DNA from: Sphingopyxis witflariensis
GTDB taxonomy: Bacteria > Pseudomonadota > Alphaproteobacteria > Sphingomonadales > Sphingomonadaceae
Direction: 5' to 3'
NCBI RefSeq assembly: GCF_002205635.1
Contig: NZ_NISJ01000003.1
Span: 156,397-220,396, forward strand
Length of the DNA stretch: 64,000 nucleotides
The notes under the pieces: generated by a model
Databases searched by the model: none
Seen by the model: only the letters and a program-made list of their open reading frames with translations
What the model was told of the DNA's origin: nothing
Shown here: piece by piece, positions 35,812-45,974 of the stretch
How the letters are laid out: every line of letters begins with the position of its first letter
Position numbering within the stretch: position 1 is the first letter of the stretch
Position numbers and translations under genes: made by a program

Positions 35812-37034
35812 GGCGCCGAATTCTCTGGTTCCAGGATCAAATCGCGCGTGACAAGGACGCGCAGCGCGAAGCCGGGGCGGATGGTGAGGGTCGGCGGAAT
35901 GTTCATCTGGCGCTCGACGAGCCGCCGTCCCGACTGGTTGATCGTATCTTGCGACCCGTCGCGAAGCGCGCGCACGATCGCGTCATCGCCGTCCGAGCCA
36001 AGCTCGGCACCGACCCCGAGCAAGGTCGAGACGAGCGCCGCGCGCAGCATCGACCCCCAATGATGGTCGGTGCGATCGGCGAGGCCTGCCATACCGCGCG
36101 CATCGGTGCCGGGCTGACGATCGAGCCGGATCGACCGGCCGCCGGGCAGAATCAGCCGGTCCCAGGCAAGCAGGACGCGTTCCTGCCCCGCGGCGATCTC
36201 GCTGTCATAGTCGCCAATGAGCCGTGCGCCTTGCGGAATGAGGAGGATCCGGCCGGTCGGACTGTCATAGACATTTTGCGTCACCTGCGCGGTGACCTGC
36301 CCGGGCAGGTCGGAGCGGATGCCAGTGATCAGCGCTGCCGGGATCAGGCTTCCGGCCTGAAGGATATAGGGCGAGCTGGGTCCGCCAATGCGTTCGGGAC
36401 TTTCGTTCGGTTTGCCGGCGCCGCCTTCGAGAAAGGCTCGGCGCGCCGCGACCGGGCTTCGCTCATCGGCTACCGGCGCCGGTGCGGCCACGACAGGATC
36501 GATCGATCCGCGCAACGCCTCGGCCATGCCTGCACCCGCGGACCCTCCGCCAAGGAAGAGACGACTGGTGGTGGCGGCTTCGCGCTTCTGCCGCGCCCGG
36601 TCGCGCGCCTCGTCGGCTGGCGAGCGCGCGGCTGCCGACGGACTGCCCATCGGCGGCACCGGGACAATTTCGCCGTCGCGCTGCGCTGCGACGATCGGCC
36701 GCCCGAGGTCGCCGGGCAGCGGCGGTCCCAGCTTCGGCACCTTGCCATAATCGGCGGGCGCGCCCGTCACGACCTCGACGCGGTTCGCCGTGTCGGCAGA
36801 ATAGAGATTATCGGACGACTTGGGCGCTGAGGGTTGCAGCGCCCAGAGCAAGGCGCCGCCGATCGCGACTCCCCCGGCCGCACCGATGCTCGCCAGCGTC
36901 TTGCGCGACAGGCGCATGACCCGCGGCGGTTCACCGCGCAGACGGAAGGCGTCGACGGCTGGCGGCTGCGCGGCGCGATTTTCATTGCCCGGCTCCTCGG
37001 CTGGCGGCACGGCCTGGTCCTCGCGCTCGGTCAT
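35808..37034 (-). CDS. trbI: TrbI (VirB10-like) conjugal transfer protein
   Basis: A 408-residue type IV secretion scaffold of the VirB10 family spanning inner membrane to outer membrane. A cytoplasmic Pro-rich tail is followed by one membrane segment (ASIGAAGGVAIGGALLWAL), a long Pro/Ala linker and the conserved C-terminal beta domain (PYILQAGSLIPAALITGI, LIPQGARLIGDY). It appears complete, but the rest of the secretion system is missing from this window. It overlaps trbG' and DUF2274 by ATGA at both ends. Confidence 0.95.
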   Translation of the reverse strand: MTEREDQAVPPAEEPGNENRAAQPPAVDAFRLRGEPPRVMRLSRKTLASIGAAGGVAIGGALLWALQPSAPKSSDNLYSADTANRVEVVTGAPADYGKVPKLGPPLPGDLGRPIVAAQRDGEIVPVPPMGSPSAAARSPADEARDRARQKREAATTSRLFLGGGSAGAGMAEALRGSIDPVVAAPAPVADERSPVAARRAFLEGGAGKPNESPERIGGPSSPYILQAGSLIPAALITGIRSDLPGQVTAQVTQNVYDSPTGRILLIPQGARLIGDYDSEIAAGQERVLLAWDRLILPGGRSIRLDRQPGTDARGMAGLADRTDHHWGSMLRAALVSTLLGVGAELGSDGDDAIVRALRDGSQDTINQSGRRLVERQMNIPPTLTIRPGFALRVLVTRDLILEPENSAP

Positions 37035-37624
37035 GACCGGCCCCGGCGGCGCGGCGTCTCGCGCTCGATCCGGACGGTCCGCGCCTGTTTCCCGACCCCC
37101 AAGCGCAGTTCGCCGCGCTCGAACAGACGGTCGACGATCATATAGCGCCCCTGCACCCGGTAGTTGACGAGTTCGGCCTCGCCGCTGCTGCCGGTGACGA
37201 ACAGCGGCGGCATGTCACCCGTGGCGATCTCCGCGCCGAACTCGATGAAGAGTTGGCGCATGTCGTCGAACGCGCGGACGGGGCGCCAGGCGACCTTGTC
37301 GCCAGATATTCGGTAGCGGAAATTCAGCGCTGCGAGATCGATCGCACCGGCGACGGGCGCGGCACGCGCTGCCTCGGCTTCGGCGACCTGCAAGGCGATG
37401 AGCTCGTCGGCCGGATAAGTCCAGGAGACCGACGCCATATAGGATGCGGCGGTCGCGCGCAGTTCGACATGATAGGTGCGACGGTCGGTGTTGATGACGG
37501 GTTCGCTGTCCTTCACCTTGCGGCCGTTCGGGACGATCGCGATCGGCGCGGTGACCATGAGGGTCGCGAGCGTACCTTCGAAGCTGCCGTCGTCCTTGAC
37601 GGTGAGATTTGCGATGCTTGCCAT
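37031..37624 (-). CDS. trbG: DUF736-TrbG fusion created by deletion
   Basis: A 197-residue chimera. Residues 1 to about 42 are the start of a DUF736 protein (ANLTVKDDGSFEGTLATLMV, then PNGRK). From about residue 43 (INTDRRTYHVELRATAASYM) it is the C-terminal half of TrbG/VirB9 to the normal end (VNYRVQGRYMIVDRLFERGELRLG). The signal peptide and N-terminal half of TrbG are gone. AAGGAGAC precedes the DUF736 ATG. The joint near 37498 marks an in-frame deletion that removed the segment between a DUF736 gene and trbG, presumably with the rest of the trb operon. Confidence 0.88.
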   Translation of the reverse strand: MASIANLTVKDDGSFEGTLATLMVTAPIAIVPNGRKVKDSEPVINTDRRTYHVELRATAASYMASVSWTYPADELIALQVAEAEAARAAPVAGAIDLAALNFRYRISGDKVAWRPVRAFDDMRQLFIEFGAEIATGDMPPLFVTGSSGEAELVNYRVQGRYMIVDRLFERGELRLGVGKQARTVRIERETPRRRGRS

Positions 37625-37809
37625 TTGAAGTCTCCTTGCTTGCTCGGGGACCGTCCCCGATGGCGCCAGAGGGAGGGCCCGCGAGCCGCCGTCACCGAGC
37701 GCATGCGAGGGCGAACCCCTGCAGGGGGTTGACGGCACGAGGCGAGCCGAGGCCCGCAATCAGGCAGCCAATGAGGGAAAGGTTCGACGAGCCAGGAGAG
37801 CAATGGCTG

Positions 37810-40800
37810 TCAGTGAAAGTCATGGCTCCGGATGCGCAGCGGCGCGTCGCGGGAGTCCGGTCCGCCTCCGTTCCGCGCCCCATCCCCGCGTCCAGGCGCA
37901 ATGGAGACATTACCCTGCGCGATAGAGCGCAACATCGCGTCATGATCGACGATCCGGTCGCAGATGATGTGAATGACCTCGCCTTCCTTCTGAAGCCGAC
38001 CGCGCATCGCGATCATAGAGGCCGACATGACTTGGCGCCGGTAGATATCGAAGCGATCGGGCCACAGGATGCCGTTGGCGATCCCCGTCTCGTCCTCGAT
38101 CGTGACGAAGAGCACCCCCTTCGCGGAGCCGGGCCGCTGCCGCACGAGGATAACGCCGGCGACCTCGATGTTGCGCCCGTCGCGGATCTGTCCGAGATCC
38201 GCGCAGCGCACGATACCCATCGTATCAAGCTCATCCCGCAAGAAACTAAGCGGATGCGCGCGCAGCGACAGCTGCAGCGTGCGATAATCCTCCACCACCT
38301 CGCGCCCCTCGGTCATTGGCCGAAGCGAGGTCGCGGGTTCGAGCCCCTCGGGCGAGAAACTGGACTCGCGAGCGTCTGCCGCCGCGAACAAGGGGAGCGG
38401 CGCCTCGCCAAGACCCCGCACCTTCCACAAGCCCTGCCGCCGGTCCTCGGCAAGGCAGGCGAAGCCATCGGCTTCGGCGATCCGTTCGATTGCGGCGCGC
38501 GGGACCCCGGCGCGCCGCCACACATCTTCGATGCAATCGAAAGGCATATCGCCGCGCGCGCCGACGATGGCGGCGCCATGGACATTGGCGAGGCTGCGCA
38601 CCTGGCGGAAGCCGAGACGAACCGCGAGATAAGGACCCTTCCCTTCCTCCAGCGTGCAATCCCAATGGCTGTCGTTGATCGAGACAGGGCGCACTTCGAC
38701 GCCATGCTTGCGCGCATCGCTGACGATCTGCGCGGGCGCATAAAAGCCCATCGGCTGCGCGTTCAGCAACGCAGCGCAGAAGACGTCGGGATGATGATGC
38801 TTCATCCAGCATGAAGCATAAGCAATCTTGGCGAAGCTCGCGGCATGGCTTTCGGGAAAGCCGTAGCTGCCGAACCCCTCGATCTGCTTGAAGGTCCGTT
38901 CGGCGAAATCCTTGGGATAGCCGCGCTCGACCATGCCGCCCACGAGCTTGTCGTAGAAATGGCTGACACCGCCGGTGAGCTTGAAGGTCGCCATCGCGCG
39001 GCGGAGCTGGTCAGCCTCGGCGGGCGTAAATCCCGCGCCAACGATCGCGACCTTCATCGCCTGCTCCTGGAAGAGCGGCACCCCGAGCGTCTTCTCGAGC
39101 ACGGCGCGGAGCTCGGGCTTGGGATATTCGGGCTTCTCCTTGCCCTCGCGGCGGCGAAGATAGGGATGCACCATATCGCCCTGGATCGGGCCGGGCCGCA
39201 CGATCGCGACCTCGATCACCAGATCGTAGAAGCACTTCGGCTTGATCCGCGGCAGCATCGACATTTGCGCCCGGCTTTCGATCTGGAAGACGCCCAAGGT
39301 GTCGGCCTTCTGGATCATGCCATAGACTGCCGGATCATCGTCCTGCAGGTCAGCCATGCCGACCGAAATCCCCTTATGCTCGGCAAGCAGATTGAAAGCC
39401 CGGTTCATGCAGCCGAGCATGCCGAGGCCGAGCACATCGACCTTCATGAATTTGAGGACGTCGATATCGTCCTTGTCCCATTCGATGATCTGCCGGTCTT
39501 CCATCCGCGCAGGCTCGATTGGCACGAGGTCGTCGAGCCGCTCCTGCGTCAGCACGAAACCGCCGGGATGCTGCGACAAATGCCGCGGCGTCCCGATGAG
39601 CTGCTGCGCGAGATCGAGCGTCAGCCGCAGCCGATGATCGTCGGCGTTGAGGTTGAGGCTCGCGATCTGCTCGTCGGGGATGCCGTCGACCGACCAGCCC
39701 CAGACGAGGCCGGTGAGCATCTTGGTGAGGTCGCGCGGCAGGCCGAGCGCCTTCCCCACCTCGGCGACCGCCCCGCGGGTGCGATAACGCGTCACCACCG
39801 CGGTGAGTGCCGACCGATGCCGCCCATAGGTCTCGTAGATCCACTGGATGATTTCTTCGCGCCGTTCATGCTCAAAATCGACGTCGATATCGGGCGGCTC
39901 CTTGCGCTCGCCCGACACGAAGCGCTCGAAGAGCAACTCGTGCTTGATCGGGTCGATCGAGGTCACACCGAGCAGGAAGCAGACGCAGCTGTTCGCCGCG
40001 GACCCGCGCCCCTGGCACAGAATGCCGCGCCGCCGGCTCTCGGCGACGATCGAATTGACCGTCAAAAAATAGGGCGCGTAATTCAATTCTCCGATCAAGC
40101 GGAGCTCATGATCAATCTGTTTCCGGTAGGCAGGCGGTACGCCGCCGGGAAACATGCGCACCGCGCCTTCCTCGGTAAGCGCTGCAAGCGCCTCCTGAGC
40201 CGTCCGCCCGGCCATCACCTCCTCATAGGGATATTGATAACGGATCTCGCCGAGGTCGAAGCAGCAGACCGACGCGATGTCGGCGGTTGCCTGGATCGCG
40301 TCGGGGAAAAGCGCGTAGCGCCGTTCCATTTCGGCAGGAGACTTCAATGCGCGATCCATGAAGCGCTCGCGTTTGAAGCCGAGCGCGTCGACGGTCGTTT
40401 TCTCGCGGATCGCGGTCAGCACATCCTGCAGCGGGCGGCGCTCGGGGGCGTGATAGAGGATGTCGCCCATCGCCACGCAGCGCACGCCCACGCTGCGACC
40501 CAGCGCGTCGAGCGCGCGCAGCCGCGCGAAATCACCAGGCCGACGGCGCAGCGACAGTGCGAGATAGGCGTCGCGGCCAAAGGTCTCCCGCAGCTCGCCA
40601 AGGTCGATGCGCGTCCTCTCATCGGCGGCGTCGGGCAGGAGGACAGCGACCAGCCCGTCTGCCCACGCCACGACATCGGGCCAGTCGAGCCAGCAATTCC
40701 CCTTGCCCCCCCGCGCCTTGCCGAGCGACAGCAGGCGGGTGAGCCGCGACCATGCCGCACGGTCCTTGGGGTAGAGCAGGAGCGATCGGCCATCGCGGAG

Positions 40801-41019
40801 GTCAATGCGCGAGCCGGGGATCAGGCGGACCCCGGTCGTTTCCTGCCCCGACAGCCCGCGCACCATCCCCGCGACGCTGCCGCGATCGCAAAGCCCGAGG
40901 GCCGAATGGCCGAGGAGCGCGGCGGCCGCGAACAACTCCTCGGGCGCTGACGCGCCGCGCAGGAAGGAGAAATGGCTGGTCACCTGGAGTTCGACATAGG
41001 TCGTGACGGGAGCGATCAT
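37810..41019 (-). CDS. dnaE2: Error-prone DNA polymerase DnaE2 (ImuC)
   Basis: A 1069-residue C-family polymerase for translesion synthesis in the SOS response. An N-terminal PHP domain ([17 protein letters not shown]) is followed by the polymerase core with the catalytic [12 protein letters not shown]. An HhH region and a C-terminal OB fold ([19 protein letters not shown]) complete it. The start ATG 41019 overlaps the imuB stop (ATGA); the frame extending to 41319 is antisense to imuB and is rejected. It works with ImuA and ImuB on the sliding clamp. The LexA box at 43550 controls the whole cassette. Confidence 0.96.
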   Translation of the reverse strand: MIAPVTTYVELQVTSHFSFLRGASAPEELFAAAALLGHSALGLCDRGSVAGMVRGLSGQETTGVRLIPGSRIDLRDGRSLLLYPKDRAAWSRLTRLLSLGKARGGKGNCWLDWPDVVAWADGLVAVLLPDAADERTRIDLGELRETFGRDAYLALSLRRRPGDFARLRALDALGRSVGVRCVAMGDILYHAPERRPLQDVLTAIREKTTVDALGFKRERFMDRALKSPAEMERRYALFPDAIQATADIASVCCFDLGEIRYQYPYEEVMAGRTAQEALAALTEEGAVRMFPGGVPPAYRKQIDHELRLIGELNYAPYFLTVNSIVAESRRRGILCQGRGSAANSCVCFLLGVTSIDPIKHELLFERFVSGERKEPPDIDVDFEHERREEIIQWIYETYGRHRSALTAVVTRYRTRGAVAEVGKALGLPRDLTKMLTGLVWGWSVDGIPDEQIASLNLNADDHRLRLTLDLAQQLIGTPRHLSQHPGGFVLTQERLDDLVPIEPARMEDRQIIEWDKDDIDVLKFMKVDVLGLGMLGCMNRAFNLLAEHKGISVGMADLQDDDPAVYGMIQKADTLGVFQIESRAQMSMLPRIKPKCFYDLVIEVAIVRPGPIQGDMVHPYLRRREGKEKPEYPKPELRAVLEKTLGVPLFQEQAMKVAIVGAGFTPAEADQLRRAMATFKLTGGVSHFYDKLVGGMVERGYPKDFAERTFKQIEGFGSYGFPESHAASFAKIAYASCWMKHHHPDVFCAALLNAQPMGFYAPAQIVSDARKHGVEVRPVSINDSHWDCTLEEGKGPYLAVRLGFRQVRSLANVHGAAIVGARGDMPFDCIEDVWRRAGVPRAAIERIAEADGFACLAEDRRQGLWKVRGLGEAPLPLFAAADARESSFSPEGLEPATSLRPMTEGREVVEDYRTLQLSLRAHPLSFLRDELDTMGIVRCADLGQIRDGRNIEVAGVILVRQRPGSAKGVLFVTIEDETGIANGILWPDRFDIYRRQVMSASMIAMRGRLQKEGEVIHIICDRIVDHDAMLRSIAQGNVSIAPGRGDGARNGGGPDSRDAPLRIRSHDFH

Positions 41020-42836
41020 CCGAAGACGCCGTGCATATACCAGCTCAAATCGCCGGTGCGGTCTTCGATCGCATCGCCGCGGCGGAACAGCCAGAAACGC
41101 TCGCCAGTCTCCGCCTCGACGCGAAAATAATCGCGCACCGCCCACATTTCGCGGGTCGTTCGCCACCACTCGCCATGAATGCGCTCGGGTCCATCGCCTG
41201 CGACGACGCGGTAGGACCGTCCGCGCCACGCAAAGCGGCGCGGCGGATGGTCGGGAAGCAGCGCGACGACGCCCGACAGGGCTTCGGGCCGCGCGAGCAT
41301 GCGGATCGGCCGCGGCCAAGCCGGCCAGCCGGAAGGCTGGGCGAGCGGGCCGGTACGGCCGATCGCGCGTTCGGGCACATCGCTTTCGCGGCCCTCGAGG
41401 CGGAACAGCGCGCCCTCTCCAGCGCGCCCCGCGAGCTGATCGACGAGCGGCGCAAGATCGGGGGCGCGCGGTCCGCTATCGAACCCCGTGCCGATCACCT
41501 CGGCGCCGAGGGGTTCGACCTGCGGCGCGGCAAGCGCCATCGCCTCGATCCCGAGCCCAGGCTCGATCCGGTCGATACGCAGCCTGAAGAGGCGCACGAG
41601 ATGCTTCGCGTCGCGGGTCGCGCGCGCGGTGCCGACCGTGACGAGCTGCTCGCGCGCATCGACACGCTCGCAGCGGAGAACCGCCGCGCGAAGGCCGAGC
41701 CCGCGCTCCCGGAGGTCGGCGACGAGATCGGCGACGAGATCCGAAATTACCTGTTCGATCGCCTCGGCGGTGGCGATCGGTTCGAGAAGCCGGCGCTCGG
41801 CGCACGGCATTTCGAAAGGGACGACGGGCACGATCGGCTCAGGCAGAAAGCCGCGCGCCTGGTCGAGCCGCTCGACCGCGCCGCGCCCGAGGCGCCGCGC
41901 GAGCGGCCCGCGCGGCATCGGGTAAAGGTCAGCGATCCGCTCGATTCCGAAACGCGCCGCCGACGCCAGCGCCTCGGGCGCGAGCCGGAGCGCGCGAAGC
42001 GGCAGCCCGGCCAGCGCCTCCCCCTCCCGCCCTTCCGGCAAGACCAAGGTCGCCGCGCCGCCAAAGCGCGCGAGCGCGTGCGCGGCGCCGGGCGTGCCAG
42101 CGATCGCGACGCACGCGGTGAAACCGAGACGCCGAACGAAGGATAGAAGCCGCGCGGCGAAGCGCGCCTCGCCGCCAAAGAGATGCGTCGTGCCGGTCAG
42201 ATCAAGCCATAGCCCGTCGCTGCCCGACACGGCGGCAGTCGGTGTCCAGTGGCGCACCGCATGCAAGGCGAGCCGATCCAGCCACGCCCGATCCGCCTCG
42301 GGCGCAGCCTCGTACACATCGAGATCGGTAACGAGCGCGCGTGCATGCGCCGCGGCCATGCCGGGCGCGAGTCCGAGATCGAGTGCGAGTGGACAGGCCG
42401 CGGTCACGACATCACGCTGACCCGTCCGAGCCACGAGGATGGTCGGGCGGGCGCCCCACAGGGGCAGCGGTGGCGGCGCGATGGACGCGCCGGGCGACGG
42501 GCATCCATCATCCGCCCGCGATAACCGAAAGACAGGCGCGGCCGCCTCGCTGCGCCGCCCCAGTTCGCGCATGGTCGGTTGCTGGTGCGCCGGACGCGCG
42601 TCGACAAGGTCGCGGTTCGGCGCGGCCGAAGCCGTGTCCCGCGCCCAACGAGCACCCGGACGCCAGCCGCCGCCGCGCGGCACCGAGCAGGCGCCCGGAT
42701 TGTCGTCGACGGGTTCGGGAAGGCGCGGGCCGAGCCGCGCGGGTTCAGGCGGCGTGCCCGAGCGCGAGATCGGCGCTGCCCGTCGCAACCGCTCGATCGC
42801 GAGTTGCGGCAGGAAGAGCGAGGCGACCCTGGTCAT
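41016..42836 (-). CDS. imuB: ImuB, Y-family polymerase-like mutasome subunit
   Basis: A 606-residue protein of the DinB-like ImuB family, which lacks polymerase activity and tethers the mutasome to the beta clamp. The polymerase-like part is visible ([16 protein letters not shown] start, [17 protein letters not shown]). At the place where active Y-family enzymes have two acidic residues it has LWLDLTG. An insertion of about 100 residues (positions 20 to 130) rich in Pro, Arg and Ala follows the first strand. It overlaps imuA by 92 bases in another frame and dnaE2 by ATGA. Confidence 0.93.
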   Translation of the reverse strand: MTRVASLFLPQLAIERLRRAAPISRSGTPPEPARLGPRLPEPVDDNPGACSVPRGGGWRPGARWARDTASAAPNRDLVDARPAHQQPTMRELGRRSEAAAPVFRLSRADDGCPSPGASIAPPPLPLWGARPTILVARTGQRDVVTAACPLALDLGLAPGMAAAHARALVTDLDVYEAAPEADRAWLDRLALHAVRHWTPTAAVSGSDGLWLDLTGTTHLFGGEARFAARLLSFVRRLGFTACVAIAGTPGAAHALARFGGAATLVLPEGREGEALAGLPLRALRLAPEALASAARFGIERIADLYPMPRGPLARRLGRGAVERLDQARGFLPEPIVPVVPFEMPCAERRLLEPIATAEAIEQVISDLVADLVADLRERGLGLRAAVLRCERVDAREQLVTVGTARATRDAKHLVRLFRLRIDRIEPGLGIEAMALAAPQVEPLGAEVIGTGFDSGPRAPDLAPLVDQLAGRAGEGALFRLEGRESDVPERAIGRTGPLAQPSGWPAWPRPIRMLARPEALSGVVALLPDHPPRRFAWRGRSYRVVAGDGPERIHGEWWRTTREMWAVRDYFRVEAETGERFWLFRRGDAIEDRTGDLSWYMHGVFG

Positions 42837-43539
42837 CGCACGCCTCCAGTTCGAGGGAGAAAGGCGGCCCGCCGCGCTGGCGCACAAGTTCGACCGACCA
42901 TCGCCCGCGCCCCACCCCGGGCATCGACAGCGGGGTCGAAGCGAGACTGCCGATCCGCCAGCGCGTGCAGGCCAGCGACAAATCGGTGAGCGGACATTGG
43001 CCGTAACGGCGGTAGCGGCGGTAGAGCAGCATTGGAGTGCCCCCTTCGGAGGCAGCGAGCTGGAGCCGCCGTGTAGCGGTTTGATCGGCCGCCTTCACCT
43101 CGGCGACAACGCATGCGAGCGAGCCATCTCGCAGCGCGTCTTCGCACAGGGCCAGCAACTCGCGGTCGTTCTTGCCTTGCGCATAGAGCACGCGTTCGGG
43201 GCCGAGCCCGGCCTGCTCGAGTCCCGGAGCGTAAAGGTCGAAACGCGTCAGGGCCCACAAGGCTGACACTTCGGGCGCCGCCGCGAAGCGCGCGGCGATC
43301 CCCGCCGCGAAAAGCGTTGTCGCTGCATCGTCGCTCCAGCTTGCCGAGGCCGCCGCGACCTCGTGCAGTCCCGCGCCGTCGAGCCCGCCGGCGTTCAACA
43401 GATGATCGATCGGTCCCACGCCGAACGGCAGCACCGGTCCGCGCGCCGCGGCGACGCGCGCCACGGTTTCGCGAAGCGCTTGAAGCTCCTCGGCGCTCGG
43501 CCGGGGCGGTGAAAAAGGCGGTGCGGTCATGATGGTCAT
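42745..43539 (-). CDS. imuA: ImuA, RecA-like mutasome protein
   Basis: A 264-residue RecA/SulA-like protein of the alphaproteobacterial imuA family. The core has VLPFGVGPIDHLLNAGGLDGAGLHEVAA with an incomplete P-loop, and CPLTDLSLACTRWRIGS is typical of the C-terminal part. It starts the imuA-imuB-dnaE2 operon, 11 bases from an exact LexA box. ATG 43530 is an alternative start. Its 3' end overlaps imuB by 92 bases, an unusually long overlap, so the two reading frames constrain each other. Confidence 0.92.
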   Translation of the reverse strand: MTIMTAPPFSPPRPSAEELQALRETVARVAAARGPVLPFGVGPIDHLLNAGGLDGAGLHEVAAASASWSDDAATTLFAAGIAARFAAAPEVSALWALTRFDLYAPGLEQAGLGPERVLYAQGKNDRELLALCEDALRDGSLACVVAEVKAADQTATRRLQLAASEGGTPMLLYRRYRRYGQCPLTDLSLACTRWRIGSLASTPLSMPGVGRGRWSVELVRQRGGPPFSLELEACDDQGRLALPAATRDRAVATGSADLALGHAA

Positions 43540-43549
43540 CGACTCAGAT

Positions 43550-43564
43550 GTTCGCTATATGTTC
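43550..43564. promoter_or_regulatory. LexA (SOS) box of imuA-imuB-dnaE2
   Basis: GTTC-GCTATAT-GTTC, an exact match to the alphaproteobacterial LexA site GTTC-N7-GTTC, lies 10 bases from the imuA start and between imuA and the divergent retropepsin gene. Confidence 0.88.
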
Positions 43565-43660
43565 CACCCGGAACGAACGTGCGTCAAGCGGTCCGCGTTC
43601 CCTTGCTGTGGATCATTCACTGGCGCGTCACCTTCGCGCCTGTAAAAGCGCGCTAATAAT

Positions 43661-44281
43661 ATGCCGCTCACCACCGACCTGCCCTGGACCCAGCTTGCGA
43701 TCTACGCCGTCGGCGCGGCGCTGATCCTGATGTTGCTGTTCAAGATTCCCTATGTCGGACGGGTCATTCGCGGGCTCTTCTCCTTCGCGCTGCTCGCCTT
43801 CGGCATCTTCCTCATTCTCCAGCAGGCACCCTTCGATCCCAATCTGTCGCGAATCACCGCGAGCCTCGGTCTCGACCGGCAAGAGGTCGTGGGCGAGGAG
43901 GTCCGCATCCCGATGGCCCGCGACGGGCATTTCTGGGCGACGGTCCGCCTCAACGGCATCGAGCGGCGCATGCTTGTCGACAGCGGTGCGACGGTCACCG
44001 CCCTTTCGACCGCGACGGCACGGGCCGCAGGCGTCGATGCCGATGCAACGCTCGTGCCCTTGCTCATGAAGACCGCGAACGGCACGGTTCGCGCCGACGC
44101 AGGAACGCTCGACCGGCTGGAGATTGGCGGCATTGAGGCGCGAAAGCTCAACGTCGTGATCTCGCCCGGGCTTGGCGACACCGACGTCCTAGGCATGAAT
44201 TTCCTCTCGGAACTTCAGTCGTGGCGCGTCGAGGACCGCACATTGATCCTGACGCCGAAAATCGCCAAATCCGGCGCCTGA
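43661..44281 (+). CDS. Membrane-anchored clan AA aspartic protease (TIGR02281 type)
   Basis: A 206-residue retropepsin-like protease. Two N-terminal hydrophobic segments (about residues 10-30 and 36-53) anchor it. The catalytic MLVDSGATVTALS follows, and a flap/second strand VLGMNFLSEL lies near the C-terminus as in TIGR02281 proteins. It probably acts as a homodimer on the periplasmic side. It is divergent from imuA across a LexA box and so may share SOS control; that link is inferred. Confidence 0.88.
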   Translation: MPLTTDLPWTQLAIYAVGAALILMLLFKIPYVGRVIRGLFSFALLAFGIFLILQQAPFDPNLSRITASLGLDRQEVVGEEVRIPMARDGHFWATVRLNGIERRMLVDSGATVTALSTATARAAGVDADATLVPLLMKTANGTVRADAGTLDRLEIGGIEARKLNVVISPGLGDTDVLGMNFLSELQSWRVEDRTLILTPKIAKSGA

Positions 44282-44312
44282 TGCCGGCCGGCAATTGCGC
44301 CGACATCGATCG

Positions 44313-44792
44313 CTAATCTTGCTCGGCCTCATTGTCAGAGTCACCGCGCGGTTCGGCGGGATGAGCGATGGTAAGACCCAGAAGCTCAGCCGTGCGCTCG
44401 TCGCGCTGTCCGCCGAACCAGCGGTCGAGCGCTGCCCCGACGAGCGCGCCCGCGCCAGCCGTTTCGAACAGCGTCAACGACGATCGGAGCTTTACGGCAT
44501 CGACATCGCCGAACACCGCCACCGCGTCACTGCCGATCAGATCCTGGAGCCCCGACACGCATTCGACATAGCGCGCGCCAAGAAGCGGATGCGCCAGATA
44601 GGCGCGTGCCTCGGCTTCATCGGCAATCGCATAGCGCTGCGCCATTGCGCTTCGCCCAAGCCCCGCGAGCTGCGGGAAGATGAACCACATCCAATGCGAT
44701 CGCTTCTTGCCGCGCCGAATTTCTTCGAGCGCGCGGGCGTAAATCTGCTCCTGCGCCACGACGAACCGCTCCAGCCCCTGTGCTTCGCTCAT
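44313..44792 (-). CDS. DUF1810 family protein
   Basis: A 159-residue cytoplasmic protein of the DUF1810 family (function unknown; structural relatives are small helical proteins). Family hallmarks are FVVAQEQIYARALEEIRRGKK, HWMWFIFPQLAGLG and a C-terminal ALDRWFGGQRDERTAELL. The start overlaps the SRAP gene stop by ATGA, so it belongs to the LexA-controlled SRAP transcript. Confidence 0.92.
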   Translation of the reverse strand: MSEAQGLERFVVAQEQIYARALEEIRRGKKRSHWMWFIFPQLAGLGRSAMAQRYAIADEAEARAYLAHPLLGARYVECVSGLQDLIGSDAVAVFGDVDAVKLRSSLTLFETAGAGALVGAALDRWFGGQRDERTAELLGLTIAHPAEPRGDSDNEAEQD

Positions 44793-45406
44793 AGCGCCAG
44801 CGCGCCCTGCGCCGGCGGCTTGCCGTAGACCTGCGTGACCTCAAGGCTGCCCTCGGGCAGCCATTTGAGGACATCGGTGGCGGGAACGCGCGGGTCGAGC
44901 CAAGCGGCCCATTGATCGCGCGGCAGCGGGATGATCTGGCGATGATGATAAGGTGCAATGTCCGGCCCCGCGTCCATGGTGAGCAGGCTAAAGGCCTCGC
45001 CGACGTGGGCGTCACGCCAGATGCCCGCCATGCAGAACCAGCGATGATCTTTCATCGTGAACAGCCATTTATCGAGCCGCTTTTGCGTCTTGTCGGTCGG
45101 ATCGGTGAATTCGTAGAAGCCGTCGCATAGGACAAGGCAGCGCTGGGAGCCAAGATCGCGGCCCTCCGAGCGGACATTATAGACCGGCTTCCCGCCCTGT
45201 CCCGGCCAGCTCCAGCGCCGGTTGACGAGCTCACCCATCGCCGAGCCGTCGCTCGCCTTCACAATCGGCCCCATGTCGGTGATGCGGACGTCTTCGCGCG
45301 CGGGCACGTTCGGCGCGCCCTCGGGCATCTCGATCTTGATCTTTAGGTCGTCGAAATCCTCGGCGATCGAGGCGATGTCGACTTCCAGCCTGTAGTCATT
45401 GCACAT
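44789..45406 (-). CDS. SOS-response-associated peptidase family protein (SRAP/HMCES/YedK)
   Basis: A 205-residue SRAP-domain protein that forms a covalent, self-reversing crosslink to abasic sites in single-stranded DNA. ATG 45406 gives Met-Cys at the N-terminus, so Cys2 is available as the nucleophile once Met is removed. NVRSEG, GFYEF (Glu) and a late His in PYHHRQIIP fit the active-site set, though the usual H-x-R-M/P motif is altered. Two more bases of frame (MRM) upstream are not used. It is co-transcribed with DUF1810 and preceded by an exact LexA box 36 bases away. Confidence 0.93.
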   Translation of the reverse strand: MCNDYRLEVDIASIAEDFDDLKIKIEMPEGAPNVPAREDVRITDMGPIVKASDGSAMGELVNRRWSWPGQGGKPVYNVRSEGRDLGSQRCLVLCDGFYEFTDPTDKTQKRLDKWLFTMKDHRWFCMAGIWRDAHVGEAFSLLTMDAGPDIAPYHHRQIIPLPRDQWAAWLDPRVPATDVLKWLPEGSLEVTQVYGKPPAQGALAL

Positions 45407-45441
45407 TCGCATTTGCCCCCTGGCTCTTGCGACTCATCTTC

Positions 45442-45456
45442 GTTCCTATTATGTTC
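45442..45456. promoter_or_regulatory. LexA (SOS) box between the two SRAP genes
   Basis: GTTC-CTATTAT-GTTC is an exact GTTC-N7-GTTC site in the divergent promoter region of the two SRAP-family genes. Confidence 0.85.
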
Positions 45457-45461
45457 CACAT

Positions 45462-45974
45462 GTGACCATCGCGCCAACCCCTTTTGATCCCGATGCCCCG
45501 AGCGGCGGCGTGACGGCGCTCGTGCGCCGCGACCCCGACAATATGGGCGAAGTCGAAATGGTCAAAGCGGTATGGGGTTCCGATCCGCGGTTCTCGGACG
45601 GCATCAATTTTCGCTTCGTGCGCTCCGAAGGCCGTGCCTTCCCCAAACGGCGCTGCCTGATCCCGGCGTCCGAGTTCCGCATGGGAACGGGCGACCATCG
45701 CTACCGTGTCACGCTGGACAGCGGCAATTTCTTTTATCTCGCGGCGGTCTGGGACCCGCCGCTCGCCGACTGGCCGCTGTCGTACCGCATCCTCACCATC
45801 CCCGCCGGCGCCGACGTCATTCCCTATCAGTCACGCCACGGCGTGATCATCGAACGGCGCAACGTCATGCACTGGCTCGACGGGACACTGCCGAACGAGG
45901 TGCTGTTCGAGGAACCGCCGCGCCACACGCTTTTCGTCGAACCGCTGCGGGCGCAAACCGCGCTCCCGCTATGA
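45462..45974 (+). CDS. Divergent SRAP-family protein lacking the catalytic Cys2
   Basis: About 170 residues that keep the SRAP core: FRFVRSEGRAFPKRRCLIPASEF, FFYLAAVWDPP, and YQSRHGVII with the late His. The start is uncertain. GTG 45462 lies six bases after the LexA box, and ATG 45543 is an alternative. Neither they nor the open frame upstream to 45399 gives a Met-Cys start, so the nucleophile needed for abasic-site crosslinking is missing. The product may bind DNA without crosslinking or be a decaying paralogue. It is divergent from the canonical SRAP gene and coupled by ATGA to the next short frame. Confidence 0.75.
   Translation: MTIAPTPFDPDAPSGGVTALVRRDPDNMGEVEMVKAVWGSDPRFSDGINFRFVRSEGRAFPKRRCLIPASEFRMGTGDHRYRVTLDSGNFFYLAAVWDPPLADWPLSYRILTIPAGADVIPYQSRHGVIIERRNVMHWLDGTLPNEVLFEEPPRHTLFVEPLRAQTALPL

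Noticed and set aside
35808-37624. Functional conjugation system
   Set aside because: Only TrbI, a broken TrbG and DUF2274 remain; no relaxase, coupling protein, TrbB or TrbE is present in the window.
38845-40950. 701-codon plus-strand frame over dnaE2
   Set aside because: Antisense of a well-recognised polymerase; composition is Arg/Asp/His-rich without domains.
41020-41319. 100-codon N-terminal extension of dnaE2
   Set aside because: Lies over imuB in another frame and is Arg-rich; the ATGA overlap fixes the start at 41019.
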